Positions 55,797 through 63,851 of a stretch of 64,000 nucleotides of DNA are shown piece by piece. This DNA comes from Streptococcus parasanguinis. GTDB taxonomy: Bacteria > Bacillota > Bacilli > Lactobacillales > Streptococcaceae. The stretch's first letter is position 1; each line of letters opens with the position of its first letter. The notes under the pieces are model-generated. The model saw only the letters and a program-made list of their open reading frames with translations. It did no database searches and was not told the DNA's origin. The stretch covers positions 1,743,501 through 1,807,500 of the forward strand of contig NZ_CP133988.1 of NCBI RefSeq assembly GCF_031582885.1, read 5' to 3'. Made by a program: the position numbers and the translations under genes.

Positions 55797-55973
55797 TTAG
55801 AATTTTTTACGTTTACGAGCTGCTTCTGATTTACGTTTACGTTTTACAGAAGGTTTTTCATAGAATTCACGTTTGCGTGTTTCTTGAAGAGTACCAGCTT
55901 TAGTAACCGCACGTTTGAAACGACGAAGAGCATCGTCAAGAGATTCATTCTTACGTACTACTGTTTTTGACAT
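55797..55973 (-). CDS. rpsU: 30S ribosomal protein S21
   Basis: 58 residues from the ATG at 55973 (RBS GAAGGGAG): [20 protein letters not shown] followed by a very basic tail ending [15 protein letters not shown]21 binds near the anti-Shine-Dalgarno end of 16S rRNA. The frame extends upstream, but the promoter lies there, so the short start is right. The promoter is TTGACA-17-TAAAAT. Confidence 0.97.
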
Positions 55974-56007
55974 ATTTTTCACTCCCTTCAAGTCTAAAAT
56001 CTTAATA

Positions 56008-56036
56008 ATTTTATCACACTTTAAGGACGCTGTCAA
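56008..56036 (-). promoter_or_regulatory. rpsU promoter
   Basis: TTGACA (56031-56036), exactly 17 bp, TAAAAT (56008-56013) on the minus strand, with TGA before the -10: a near-consensus strong promoter. Confidence 0.85.
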
Positions 56037-56092
56037 GATCTTTTGAAACTTTTCTAGCCCTCCTAGCCTTCATGTCATTTCTTTTTCCAACT

Positions 56093-56121
56093 TTTTCATT
56101 CTTCCCATTTTATGATACAAT
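56093..56121 (+). promoter_or_regulatory. promoter of the ferredoxin-NADP reductase gene
   Basis: TTTTCA (56093-56098), 17 bp, TACAAT (56116-56121) with TGA before the -10, 31 bp before the ATG. Confidence 0.65.
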
Positions 56122-56151
56122 GGAAACAAAGAAAACCCTGAAGGAGATACT

Positions 56152-57120
56152 ATGTCAGAAATTTATGATATTACGATTGTTGGGGGCGGACCAGTTGGTC
56201 TGTTTGCTGCTTTTTATGGCAATATGCGCCAAGTAAAAGTCAAACTGATTGATTCCTTACCTCAACTGGGAGGGCAACCAGCTATTCTCTATCCAGAAAA
56301 GAGTATCCTCGATGTACCTGGCTTTACCAATTTGACTGGTGAAGAATTGAGCAACCGCTTGATCGAGCAAGTCAAACGGTTTGATACACCGATCTTTCTC
56401 AATGAAACTGTAGAGGATATTCGAAAAGAAGGCGACCTCTTCACCATCACTACTTCTCGCCAAGTGCATCAGTCTAAAGCAGTCATTATAGCCATGGGCG
56501 GTGGTGCCTTTAAGCCACGTGCCCTTGACATTGAGGGAGCTGAAAACTTTGATAACGTCCACTATCATGTTTCGAACATCCAACAATATGAAGGACAGCA
56601 GGTGACCGTCCTTGGTGGTGGAGACTCTGCTGTAGACTGGGCTCTTGCTTTTGACAAGATTGCTCCAACTACGATCATTCATCGTCGGGATAACTTCCGT
56701 GCTTTAGAACATAGTGTAGAAGAACTCAAACAATCTTCTGTTAGCATCAAAACACCATTTGTTCCTAGCCGCTTGATTGGCGAAAATGGTCATGCCACTC
56801 ATCTTGAAATCACAAAAGTTAAAACCGATGAAACCGAACTCATTCCGATTGATCACTTATTTGTCAACTATGGCTTTAAATCTTCAATCGGAAACTTGAA
56901 AGAATGGGGTGTAGAATTGCAACGCCATAAAATCAAGGTCAACCAAAAACAAGAAACCAGCCTTCCTGGAATTTATGCTTGTGGAGACTGCTGCTTCTAT
57001 GAAGGAAAGATCGATCTCATCGCTACAGGCTTAGGGGAAGCCCCAACAGCTGTAAACAATGCCATCAACTACATCTATCCAGATAAGAAAGTCCAACCAA
57101 CCCACTCAACAAGTTTATAA
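56152..57120 (+). CDS. ferredoxin/flavodoxin--NADP+ reductase (thioredoxin-reductase-like, YumC type)
   Basis: 322 residues. The FAD motif is ITIVGGGPVGLFAAFYG (about 7-23). The NADPH motif is VTVLGGGDSAVDWALAF (about 153-169). The C-terminal FAD contact is GIYACGDCCFYEGKIDLIATGLGEA (about 276-300). The CxxC redox pair of thioredoxin reductase is absent, which defines the TrxR-like FNR family. It passes electrons between NADPH and ferredoxin or flavodoxin. RBS GAAGGAG precedes the ATG. It is monocistronic and ends at a hairpin terminator. Confidence 0.9.
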   Translation: MSEIYDITIVGGGPVGLFAAFYGNMRQVKVKLIDSLPQLGGQPAILYPEKSILDVPGFTNLTGEELSNRLIEQVKRFDTPIFLNETVEDIRKEGDLFTITTSRQVHQSKAVIIAMGGGAFKPRALDIEGAENFDNVHYHVSNIQQYEGQQVTVLGGGDSAVDWALAFDKIAPTTIIHRRDNFRALEHSVEELKQSSVSIKTPFVPSRLIGENGHATHLEITKVKTDETELIPIDHLFVNYGFKSSIGNLKEWGVELQRHKIKVNQKQETSLPGIYACGDCCFYEGKIDLIATGLGEAPTAVNNAINYIYPDKKVQPTHSTSL

Positions 57121-57121
57121 T

Positions 57122-57145
57122 AAAAAAGGCCTTTGGCCTTTTTTA
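57122..57145 (+). terminator. terminator after the FNR gene
   Basis: AAAAAGGCC-TTT-GGCCTTTTT directly after the stop at 57120: a perfect 9-bp stem with T-run. A related, imperfect copy (AAAGACCTTTGGCCTTTTTT) lies at about 57392-57412 beside the whiA stop. Confidence 0.85.
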
Positions 57146-57230
57146 AATTGAAGTCAAACTATTTTAAGTTAATCGATTCTGCAAAGAAGTAAAAATGAGT
57201 TCCTATTTTTAGTTTGAATCAAGAAAATAC

Positions 57231-57369
57231 AAAAACTTTCCGCTGTGAGAAAAGTGCCTGAAACAATACGTTTCAGGCACTCGGGAGTTTTGAGACATTA
57301 GGCTCAAAACTAAGTCATGGAACTTCTATGAAGTTCGCTGACGTCCGTACTCACCTAAGGAAAGTTTTT
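57231..57369. repeat. 139-bp structured element with terminal inverted repeats (MITE-like or sRNA)
   Basis: AAAAACTTTCC at 57231-57241 pairs with GGAAAGTTTTT at 57359-57369; each is followed inward by TGAG/CTCA after a 4-5 bp gap. Inside are three consecutive perfect hairpins: AGTGCCTGAAAC/GTTTCAGGCACT (57253-57264, 57270-57281), AGTTTTGAG/CTCAAAACT (57286-57294, 57303-57311) and GAACTTC/GAAGTTC (57320-57326, 57330-57336). It lies between two convergent genes, so it is not a leader. I see no open frame or clear target-site duplication. Confidence 0.75.
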
Positions 57370-57410
57370 AAAAAGACTTTATCCTCATTATGAAAGACCT
57401 TTGGCCTTTT

Positions 57411-58328
57411 TTATTTGTCTAAATCGTCTGCGATCTTATTGATCTTACGTAAGCGGTGGTTAACACCGCTTTTTGAAATAGGTTGTTGCAAACTATCGGC
57501 GATCTGCTGGATAGAATAATCTGGATGGTTCATCCGGATATAGGCAACTTCTTGCAGGTCACTTGGTAAACTCCCTAGGCCGACCGTATCCACAATTTTA
57601 CTAATATTATTAATGGTTTTCATGCTAGCAGTAACTGTGCGCTGGATATTGGCCATCTCGGCATTATTGGCCCGATTGAGGTCATTACGCGTCTCTCTCA
57701 TAACCTTGATGGACTCAAATTCCTGCATGGCTTGCATGGCCTCTACCACAATTAGAAAATCAATAATATCTTCCGCTCGTTGCAGATAGGTTACCACTCC
57801 TTTTTTCCGCTCGATGGTTTTCGCATCTAGTAAAAATCCTTGCATGAGAAGGGCAATTCCTTCCGCGTGGTCTGTATAAACAGAATGAATTTCCAGCTGG
57901 TACTTCCCTTTTTCAGGATCTTTTATCGAACCACTCGACAAAAAAGCTCCTCGAAGGTAAGCACGACTGGCTACTTCATCCTCTAAAACACTAGCATCAA
58001 TGCCTGTCTCAATCCCAAAGAAGGCATCTGCCAAATGCAAGTCAGCTAAAATTTCTTCTACCTTTTCATCCAAGAATACTGTGTAAACACGATTCTTTTT
58101 CAAATTGGTTTTTTGATGGTGGCGAATATCTGATTTGGCCTCATAAAAATGATGCAATAATTCATAGATATGGCGAGCAATCTTGGCATTTTCTGTCGTT
58201 ACCGAGAGCGTCAAGCCACCCATTGATATGCCGAGGCTCCCAGACATCTTGATAATAGCAGCTAATTCACTCTTTTCAAATCGCTTGAGAGACAATAATT
58301 CTTCTTTGACACGAACCGTAAAACTCAT
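57411..58328 (-). CDS. whiA: sporulation regulator WhiA family DNA-binding protein
   Basis: 305 residues. The N-terminal part carries the LAGLIDADG-like homing-endonuclease fold ([19 protein letters not shown] and CxG-less [19 protein letters not shown], about 118-136). The C-terminal helix-turn-helix is [36 protein letters not shown]. In non-sporulating Firmicutes WhiA affects cell division and chromosome segregation. The start overlaps the yvcK stop by four bases, part of the conserved rapZ-yvcK-whiA operon. Confidence 0.94.
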   Translation of the reverse strand: MSFTVRVKEELLSLKRFEKSELAAIIKMSGSLGISMGGLTLSVTTENAKIARHIYELLHHFYEAKSDIRHHQKTNLKKNRVYTVFLDEKVEEILADLHLADAFFGIETGIDASVLEDEVASRAYLRGAFLSSGSIKDPEKGKYQLEIHSVYTDHAEGIALLMQGFLLDAKTIERKKGVVTYLQRAEDIIDFLIVVEAMQAMQEFESIKVMRETRNDLNRANNAEMANIQRTVTASMKTINNISKIVDTVGLGSLPSDLQEVAYIRMNHPDYSIQQIADSLQQPISKSGVNHRLRKINKIADDLDK

Positions 58329-59302
58329 TTTCTCACCTGCACGATCTGCATCAGCTCTTCGACCACTTTTTCACCATCATGAAAAGCTCCCCCGTTGACC
58401 AGCTTTAAGAAATCGGAAGAAATCACTTGAGGCACTTGCGATCGCAAGCCCTTAAAATCATGCTCTACCTGCACTAAGTATTCATCAAATTTATTGCTGT
58501 TCATATAAGCTGCGGGAACCTGATTGATATTGACAAGGACGGTGTCGATGAACTTTTCTCCCAAATGTTTGTGGAGCACGGCCACGTGGTCACTATCTGT
58601 GAAATGTTCGGTTTCTCCTCTTTGGGTCATGATATTGCAAACATAGGCTACTTGGGCTTTGGTTTCAAGTATGGCTTTCCCAATCTCATCGATCATCAAA
58701 TTAGGAAGGATCGAGGTAAAGAGCGAACCAGGACCCAAGACGACCATATCACTTTCAAGAATCGCTTCCACCACTTTCTTACTAGCCTTTGGACGCTCTT
58801 GATCATAGGTATTGGTCACATAAACATGATCAATCATGCCGGTATAGTTGGCAATGTGGCTTTCTCCTACTATTTCTTTTCCATCTTGAAAGACAGCATG
58901 AAGGGTCAAGGGACTATCACTGGAAGGATAGATCTTGCCGGTTGTATGAAAGAACTTGGTCAACAACTGCATGGCATTATAGGTCGAGCCTTGCATCTCT
59001 GAAATTCCTGCAATGATCAAGTTTCCCAAAGGGTGCCCAGCCAAAGGACCATCATCGTCTGCAAAGCGGTATTGAAAGACCTTCTCATAAAAACGAGGCA
59101 TATCTGACATGGCAACCAAGACATTTCGAAGATCCCCAGGTGGTGTCAATTTTTGAATGTTCTTCCGCAATTCACCTGAGCTACCGCCATCATCTGCAAC
59201 AGTTACAATGGCAGTGATCTCAACCGGTTTCTTTCTTAGACTATCGAGAATAACAGAAATCCCTGTTCCTCCTCCAATAACGGTTACTTTAGGTTTTCTC
59301 AT
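58325..59302 (-). CDS. yvcK: gluconeogenesis factor YvcK (CofD-like)
   Basis: 325 residues. The nucleotide-binding start is [21 protein letters not shown] (about 5-25), with [16 protein letters not shown] (about 34-49), PPGDLRNVL and [14 protein letters not shown] further on; these define the CofD/YvcK UDP-sugar-binding family. YvcK influences cell-wall synthesis and cell shape and is controlled by UDP-GlcNAc in Bacillus. It overlaps both neighbours by four bases (ATGA), so the three genes are translated together. Confidence 0.94.
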   Translation of the reverse strand: MRKPKVTVIGGGTGISVILDSLRKKPVEITAIVTVADDGGSSGELRKNIQKLTPPGDLRNVLVAMSDMPRFYEKVFQYRFADDDGPLAGHPLGNLIIAGISEMQGSTYNAMQLLTKFFHTTGKIYPSSDSPLTLHAVFQDGKEIVGESHIANYTGMIDHVYVTNTYDQERPKASKKVVEAILESDMVVLGPGSLFTSILPNLMIDEIGKAILETKAQVAYVCNIMTQRGETEHFTDSDHVAVLHKHLGEKFIDTVLVNINQVPAAYMNSNKFDEYLVQVEHDFKGLRSQVPQVISSDFLKLVNGGAFHDGEKVVEELMQIVQVRK

Positions 59303-60189
59303 GAGCGATTCACCGTTTCTTTCCGTCTGTCCTTGTCTCTATGACTGCAATTGACCTGCCAATTTTTTTCTAAATCATGCGCTAAGCGCTCTGCAAAGGC
59401 TACTGAACGGTGTTGCCCACCGGTACATCCCATAGCAATGGTGAGAACGGATTTACCCTCACGTTTATAGGACGGTAAAATAGGTACGATCAAGTCATGG
59501 AGATGACGGTAAAAGTCCTCTGATTCAGGGTGATCCATGACATAATCATAGACTGCTGGATCCTGACCGGTTAAATTCCGAAGTTCCAATTTGTAGTAGG
59601 GGTTTGGAAGGAAACGCACGTCAAACACGAGATCGGCATCGATCGGAAGGCCATATTTAAAACCAAATGACATGACCTCAACCCGAAAATCTGGCTGATT
59701 ATCTTGACTGGCAAATTGTTCTGCGATCGTTTTTCTTAAATTACGAGGTGTCAACTCAGTCGTATCCACCACATTTTGACTGATATTTTTTAAAGGGGAC
59801 AAGAGTTCGCGCTCTAGGGTAATCCCATCCAAGACACGGCCATCTGCCGCTAGTGGGTGACTACGACGGGTTTCCTTGTATCGTGCTACCAACTCACTGT
59901 CAGTGGCATCCAAGAACAAGACCTTGAAATCGAGGTCTTCTTGGTTGTCCAATTCATCCAAAATGGTGCGAATTTCATTGAAAAAAGAACGGCTCCGCAT
60001 ATCCACAACAACGGCTAATTTATTGTTATCGGGACTGTGGCGCATGAGCTCAATAAATTTCAGCAAGAGCGCCGGTGGCATATTATCGATGGTAAAGTAA
60101 CCCAAATCCTCAAACGATTGGATGGCAACGGTCTTGCCCGCACCGCTCATCCCCGTTACCATGACCAGTTGAATCTTACTTTCTGTCAT
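59299..60189 (-). CDS. rapZ: RNase adapter / nucleotide-binding protein RapZ (YvcJ)
   Basis: 296 residues from the ATG at 60189 (RBS GGGAGGAGAAA); the longer upstream frame covers the ridA terminator. Walker A is [21 protein letters not shown] (about 10-30). The P-loop domain also has DMRSRSF and [21 protein letters not shown]. The C-terminal domain has [26 protein letters not shown] and [11 protein letters not shown], which binds GlcN6P-pathway RNA partners in E. coli. In Firmicutes its role is less clear, with links to cell-wall metabolism and competence. Confidence 0.94.
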   Translation of the reverse strand: MTESKIQLVMVTGMSGAGKTVAIQSFEDLGYFTIDNMPPALLLKFIELMRHSPDNNKLAVVVDMRSRSFFNEIRTILDELDNQEDLDFKVLFLDATDSELVARYKETRRSHPLAADGRVLDGITLERELLSPLKNISQNVVDTTELTPRNLRKTIAEQFASQDNQPDFRVEVMSFGFKYGLPIDADLVFDVRFLPNPYYKLELRNLTGQDPAVYDYVMDHPESEDFYRHLHDLIVPILPSYKREGKSVLTIAMGCTGGQHRSVAFAERLAHDLEKNWQVNCSHRDKDRRKETVNRS

Positions 60190-60208
60190 TTTCTCCTCCC
60201 AAAATAAA

Positions 60209-60244
60209 ACAGAGTGGCCTACAGTTTCCTGCTCTCCACTCTGT
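60209..60244 (-). terminator. terminator after ridA
   Basis: A 9-bp stem ACAGAGTGG/CCACTCTGT with an 18-nt loop, then TTTTATTTT on the minus strand. It ends only 10 bp before the rapZ RBS, leaving little room for a separate rapZ promoter. Read-through or attenuation is possible. Confidence 0.65.
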
Positions 60245-60265
60245 CTTTTTGTCTTTGAATGGTTA

Positions 60266-60649
60266 TTAGGCTTTGATTTCCGCAATAACTTCAATTTCAA
60301 CCTTCACATCACGTGGCAGGCGTGCTACTTCAACAGCAGACCGAGCTGGAAACTCTGTAGTAAAGACTGTTTTATAGACCTCATTAAAAGGTACAAAGTC
60401 ATTCATATCACTTAAGAAACAAGTAGTTTTCACCACGTGATCAAAGTCTGTCCCAGCCTCTTCCAAAATAGCCCCAATGTTCTTTAAGACTTGTTCTGTT
60501 TGTTCTTGGATGGTTTCGCCAATGATTTCGCCTGTTTCAGGTGACAAGGGAACTTGTCCACTTGCAAAGAGAAGATTCCCTACGATTTTCCCTTGAACAT
60601 AAGGTCCAATTGCTGCGGGTGCTTTATCTGTATGAATTGTTTTTGCCAT
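60266..60649 (-). CDS. ridA: RidA-family enamine/imine deaminase
   Basis: 127 residues from the ATG at 60649 (RBS GGAGAATACT). The substrate-site Arg lies in [24 protein letters not shown] (about 102-125), and [20 protein letters not shown] is the family core. RidA hydrolyses reactive 2-aminoacrylate made by PLP enzymes and forms trimers. It precedes rapZ and is separated from it by a hairpin. Confidence 0.94.
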   Translation of the reverse strand: MAKTIHTDKAPAAIGPYVQGKIVGNLLFASGQVPLSPETGEIIGETIQEQTEQVLKNIGAILEEAGTDFDHVVKTTCFLSDMNDFVPFNEVYKTVFTTEFPARSAVEVARLPRDVKVEIEVIAEIKA

Positions 60650-60667
60650 AGTATTCTCCAAGTCTAT

Positions 60668-60832
60668 TTACTTCTGCTGGTTTTCTTTTGCTAATTTTTC
60701 CCTTTGTAAGCGCAATTTGCGCTTAGGATTTAGCGTATTAAAGAGTTCTTCTAGTTTTTCAGCATTCCAAACATCGGCTGCTGAAACAAAATTTCCATTT
60801 TCATCTCGAAAAGATATTGGTTTATCTCCCAC
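60668..60832 (-). CDS. small conserved-looking protein between obg and ridA (54 aa)
   Basis: A 54-codon frame from a GTG at 60830-60832 with GAGG eight bases upstream to a TAA at 60668-60670. The product starts VGDKPISFRDENGNFVSAAD, contains VWNAEKLEELFNTLNP and ends in a highly basic helix (KRKLRLQREKLAKENQQK). It looks like the short soluble protein that accompanies obg in many streptococci, but I cannot assign a function. The frame fills the gap between obg and ridA neatly and has sensible codon use. The basic tail suggests nucleic-acid or ribosome binding. Confidence 0.72.
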   Translation of the reverse strand: MGDKPISFRDENGNFVSAADVWNAEKLEELFNTLNPKRKLRLQREKLAKENQQK

Positions 60833-60882
60833 TGAAAAGCCTCACTTCTTATTTGGAATCCTTGATCCGCTGGGGATCTAAC

Positions 60883-62196
60883 CTAATCTACAAACTCAAA
60901 TTCAAATTTACCGATCCGGACGATATCGCCATCTTTTGCTCCACGCGCACGGAGGGCTTCATCAACACCCATGCCACGCAATTGACGAGCAAATTTCATG
61001 ACCGCTTCATCACGATCGAAATTCGTCATATTAAAGAGTTTTTCAAGTTTTTCACCAGACAAGACCCAAGCGGCATCGTCATCCCGACTGATGTCAAAGG
61101 CTGGCTGGTCTTCATCAAAGCCATAGTAGACTTCTTCTTGGGCCATTTCGTCTTCTGAATACAAGAGGAATTCTGGTGTTTTGTCTAACAATTCTGCCGT
61201 TGCTTCTAACAAATTGTCCAAACCTTGATGCGCCAAACTAGAGATCGGGAAAATCTGTGGCAGTTCATCAAACTCATCATAATTGGCTGCCAATTTCTTC
61301 TTGAATTCTTTCAAGTTTTCTTGGCTCTCTGGCATGTCCATTTTATTTGCCACGATAATCTGAGGACGTTCCATCAAGCGAAGGTTATAAGTTTCAAGCT
61401 CTTTGTTGATTTGAACATAATCTTCATAAGGATTGCGTCCTTCACTGGCTGACATATCAATAACATGCAAGATAACCCGGGTGCGCTCGATGTGACGAAG
61501 GAACTGGGTTCCGAGTCCAACACCTTGGCTAGCTCCTTCAATCAATCCAGGAAGGTCTGCGACTGCAAAGGATTCACCTGATGGCGTCCGAACCATGCCC
61601 AAATTTGGAACGATGGTTGTGAAATGATAGGCCCCAATCTTCGGCTTAGCTGAAGTGATGACACTAAGAAGGGTTGATTTCCCAACAGAAGGGAAGCCAA
61701 CCAAACCAACGTCTGCCAATACCTTGAGTTCTAATTCGAGTTCGCGTTCCTGACCCGGTTCCCCATTCTCAGAAATCTCTGGGGCTGGATTCTTAGGAGT
61801 AGCAAAACGAATATTTCCACGTCCGCCACGGCCACCGTGTGCGACAATGTACTCTTGTCCATTTTCAACTAGGTCTGTAATGACCTTGCCAGTCTCAGCA
61901 TCTCGGACGGTCGTCCCTTGAGGGACTCGTACATAGAGATCTTCTGCTCCCCGTCCGTGCATCCCTTTGGTCATTCCTTTTTCCCCATTTTGGGCTTTGA
62001 AATGCCGGTTATAACGGAAGTCCATCAAGGTACGCAAGCCTTCGTCTACAACGAAGATGACATTGCCACCACGACCTCCATCACCACCCCAAGGTCCGCC
62101 ATTAGGGACATATTTTTCACGGCGAAAGGCCACCATGCCATCGCCGCCATTTCCAGCCTTGACCTTAATCTTGGCTGTATCTAAAAACATACTCAT
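60883..62196 (-). CDS. obg: GTPase Obg
   Basis: 437 residues. The Gly-rich Obg fold (about 1-158) contains [20 protein letters not shown] and [15 protein letters not shown]. The G domain has G1 [12 protein letters not shown] (about 165-176), G3 [11 protein letters not shown]4 NKMDMP and G5 SSLAHQG. The C-terminal OCT domain (about 350-437) ends [12 protein letters not shown]. Obg is essential for 50S assembly and stress responses. The start at 62196 matches the family ([12 protein letters not shown]); an ATG two codons later is possible. It is downstream of a DUF4044 gene. Confidence 0.96.
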   Translation of the reverse strand: MSMFLDTAKIKVKAGNGGDGMVAFRREKYVPNGGPWGGDGGRGGNVIFVVDEGLRTLMDFRYNRHFKAQNGEKGMTKGMHGRGAEDLYVRVPQGTTVRDAETGKVITDLVENGQEYIVAHGGRGGRGNIRFATPKNPAPEISENGEPGQERELELELKVLADVGLVGFPSVGKSTLLSVITSAKPKIGAYHFTTIVPNLGMVRTPSGESFAVADLPGLIEGASQGVGLGTQFLRHIERTRVILHVIDMSASEGRNPYEDYVQINKELETYNLRLMERPQIIVANKMDMPESQENLKEFKKKLAANYDEFDELPQIFPISSLAHQGLDNLLEATAELLDKTPEFLLYSEDEMAQEEVYYGFDEDQPAFDISRDDDAAWVLSGEKLEKLFNMTNFDRDEAVMKFARQLRGMGVDEALRARGAKDGDIVRIGKFEFEFVD

Positions 62197-62229
62197 AAAT
62201 AGATGATTTCCTTTATTTCTGCGTGCGTC

Positions 62230-62361
62230 TTAGTAAGAAAGAGCACCAATTGCGGTTGCAAAGATTGCACCAACCGTTACAATCAACATAATCACAATGA
62301 CCACCATCGTGATCATTTCAAATGGTGTTTTTTTACGTTTTCCGTTATCTCCAAAAGCCAC
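62230..62361 (-). CDS. DUF4044 small membrane protein (43 aa)
   Basis: A 43-codon frame from a GTG at 62359-62361, preceded by GAGGT, to a TAA at 62230-62232. The product has a short basic head (FGDNGKRKKTPFEM) and one hydrophobic helix (MVVIVIMLIVTVGAIFATAI). This is the pattern of streptococcal DUF4044 proteins; the function is unknown. It lies 33 bp before obg behind a good promoter (62398-62426), so it probably leads the obg transcript. Confidence 0.75.
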   Translation of the reverse strand: MAFGDNGKRKKTPFEMITMVVIVIMLIVTVGAIFATAIGALSY

Positions 62362-62397
62362 TTCTAATACCTCGATTACTATAAATTCATTAGCCCT

Positions 62398-62426
62398 ATT
62401 TTACCACGAAATAGGGGATTTTTCAA
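62398..62426 (-). promoter_or_regulatory. promoter of the DUF4044-obg unit
   Basis: TTGAAA (62421-62426), 17 bp, TAAAAT (62398-62403) on the minus strand, with TGG before the -10. It follows the adhesin terminator. Confidence 0.75.
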
Positions 62427-62443
62427 ATCGAGCCTACACAAAA

Positions 62444-62465
62444 AGACCAGACAGATGTCTGATCT
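62444..62465 (-). terminator. terminator after the LPxTG protein gene
   Basis: A 10-bp stem AGATCAGACA/TGTCTGGTCT (one G-U) with a very tight loop is followed by five T on the minus strand. Confidence 0.8.
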
Positions 62466-62478
62466 TTCATTGATCATT

Positions 62479-63804
62479 TTAAGAATCTTTTCTTACACGT
62501 AAAACTCCAACCGATAGAACTGCTAGGAAGACACCCATGACAAGAACCACCGGTGTCATCTTTTCACCTGTACTTGGAAGAACTTTTTTCTTACCAGGTT
62601 TTGGAGCTTCTTCTTTAACAGAAGATGAAGATGATTTCAATGAAGAACTTGATGTGGATGTTGAGTTCGATGTAGAACTGGAACTCGTTGAAGATGATGA
62701 ACTTGATGAAGAACTAGAACTCGTTGAAGATGATGAGCTTGATGAAGAACTAGAACTTGATGAGGAGGTTGAGCTAGGTGTCGGTGGCGTTTGTTCTTTC
62801 TCACCCAATCCTTCGCCAGATCCTGTTTCCAATCGCACCTCACGGGTTAAACTACGCGGTACTGGGAAATTGGTTGCCTTCCATGTTAATGTATTATGGA
62901 CAATATCACCGACTTTAGTTCCAGGAGCTACTTTTGTAGAATATTCAATATACATTGGCCAATTGTAATTATCACCAAATTCAATTGTAAAACCAGTGAT
63001 TTTTCCATCTGCATTCTTATCGAAAACAGCTTTTTTAGTAAAGTTATCTAGAACTGGGAGACTCAAGATCTGCGCTTCGTTCTTGATCCCACCTTCTACA
63101 GGAGCATAGCGAACCGCACGTAAGCTCCCTTCAACCAATGTTAAACCATCTCCGAATTGGTCTTTAATGACCATTCCTCGCAGCATATCTTGACGGGCAT
63201 TTAAGAGAATCCGCCATTTGATTATGGTTGGATCAGACTTATCTTGATAGCCGTATTTCATTTCATAGTCCCCAGCTTCCCCAGCTGTTTTTTCATAATT
63301 CAAGGAAAAATCTGTATTTCCTAGTTTAAACTGGATTGGAGATGTTTTTGTAACTACTTCTGAGTCTACTTTTACATCAAAATGAAGAGCAACTCGTTTG
63401 TTGAGTGGATGAGATGCGAAATAATCATTAAAGGTAACGGTCACTGTTTTCTTAGCTGTATCAACGACAGCTTTCCCCACAGTTTGACCATTTGATTGGC
63501 CTTCCTCAAGAACATTGAATTCCAATGCTGTGTAGAGGGCTAATTCTTTTGGCAAACTAAGAGTTAAGGTATCACCAGCTTGAATAGTTTGCGAATCTGG
63601 AAAGGCTAAATAAATACTTGCTGACAATTTTTCATTTGTCAACACCTTGCTTCCATTTGTTAGCGTGTTACCATCTTTCGTTAGACGTGCTGTCTGTGTA
63701 TACGATGAGACTTCTGCAGCATGAATTGTTTTAGTCAAACCAGCTGTGAATAGAATCGTTAGCACTAAGGCAAGTGCCCATACAATTTGACGAACCTGTT
63801 TCAT
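62479..63804 (-). CDS. LPxTG-anchored surface protein with Ig-like adhesin domains and Ser-rich stalk
   Basis: 441 residues. The signal peptide (about 1-30) ends near IHAAEVSS. Two MSCRAMM-like beta domains follow: about 32-165 (FPDSQTIQAGDTLTLSLPKEL) and about 180-335 (TIIKWRILLNARQDMLRGMV, then VIKDQFGDGLTLVEGSL), resembling collagen/fibrinogen-binding DEv-IgG folds. Then comes a low-complexity stalk of Ser with interspersed Thr (about 347-395). Sortase signal LPSTGEKM, a hydrophobic helix and the tail RVRKDS end the protein. It is displayed on peptidoglycan and probably binds a host or salivary ligand; which one is unknown. RBS GAGGAGG is 2 bp downstream of a small GCTCGC/GCGAGC hairpin. 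Confidence 0.85.
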   Translation of the reverse strand: MKQVRQIVWALALVLTILFTAGLTKTIHAAEVSSYTQTARLTKDGNTLTNGSKVLTNEKLSASIYLAFPDSQTIQAGDTLTLSLPKELALYTALEFNVLEEGQSNGQTVGKAVVDTAKKTVTVTFNDYFASHPLNKRVALHFDVKVDSEVVTKTSPIQFKLGNTDFSLNYEKTAGEAGDYEMKYGYQDKSDPTIIKWRILLNARQDMLRGMVIKDQFGDGLTLVEGSLRAVRYAPVEGGIKNEAQILSLPVLDNFTKKAVFDKNADGKITGFTIEFGDNYNWPMYIEYSTKVAPGTKVGDIVHNTLTWKATNFPVPRSLTREVRLETGSGEGLGEKEQTPPTPSSTSSSSSSSSSSSSSSTSSSSSSSSSSSTSSSSTSNSTSTSSSSLKSSSSSVKEEAPKPGKKKVLPSTGEKMTPVVLVMGVFLAVLSVGVLRVRKDS

Positions 63805-63817
63805 ATATACCTCCTCT

Positions 63818-63835
63818 GCTCGCCTATTTGCGAGC
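63818..63835 (-). promoter_or_regulatory. hairpin just upstream of the adhesin RBS
   Basis: GCTCGC-AAATAG-GCGAGC on the minus strand, 2 bp before AGAGGAGG and 14 bp before the adhesin ATG's RBS end. There is no U-tract, so it is not a standard terminator; it could tune translation or mark a processing site between glmM and the adhesin. Confidence 0.4.
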
Positions 63836-63851
63836 CATGTTTTTTACAAGG

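Noticed and set aside
57146..57230. Single TTTAAG-like hexamer as a CiaR-controlled small RNA promoter
   Set aside because: There is only one hexamer, with no second copy at 5 bp and no -10 at the right distance.
62650..62780. Tandem repeat suspected to be a CRISPR or VNTR
   Set aside because: The periodicity reflects Ser/Thr codons in the adhesin stalk, with no spacers. Length variation between strains is likely but is part of the coding sequence.
62537..62968. Very acidic 143-residue open frame on the plus strand with ELVEDDELDEE repeats
   Set aside because: It is the complement of the Ser-rich stalk codons of the LPxTG protein, a repeat artefact and not a calcium-binding protein.
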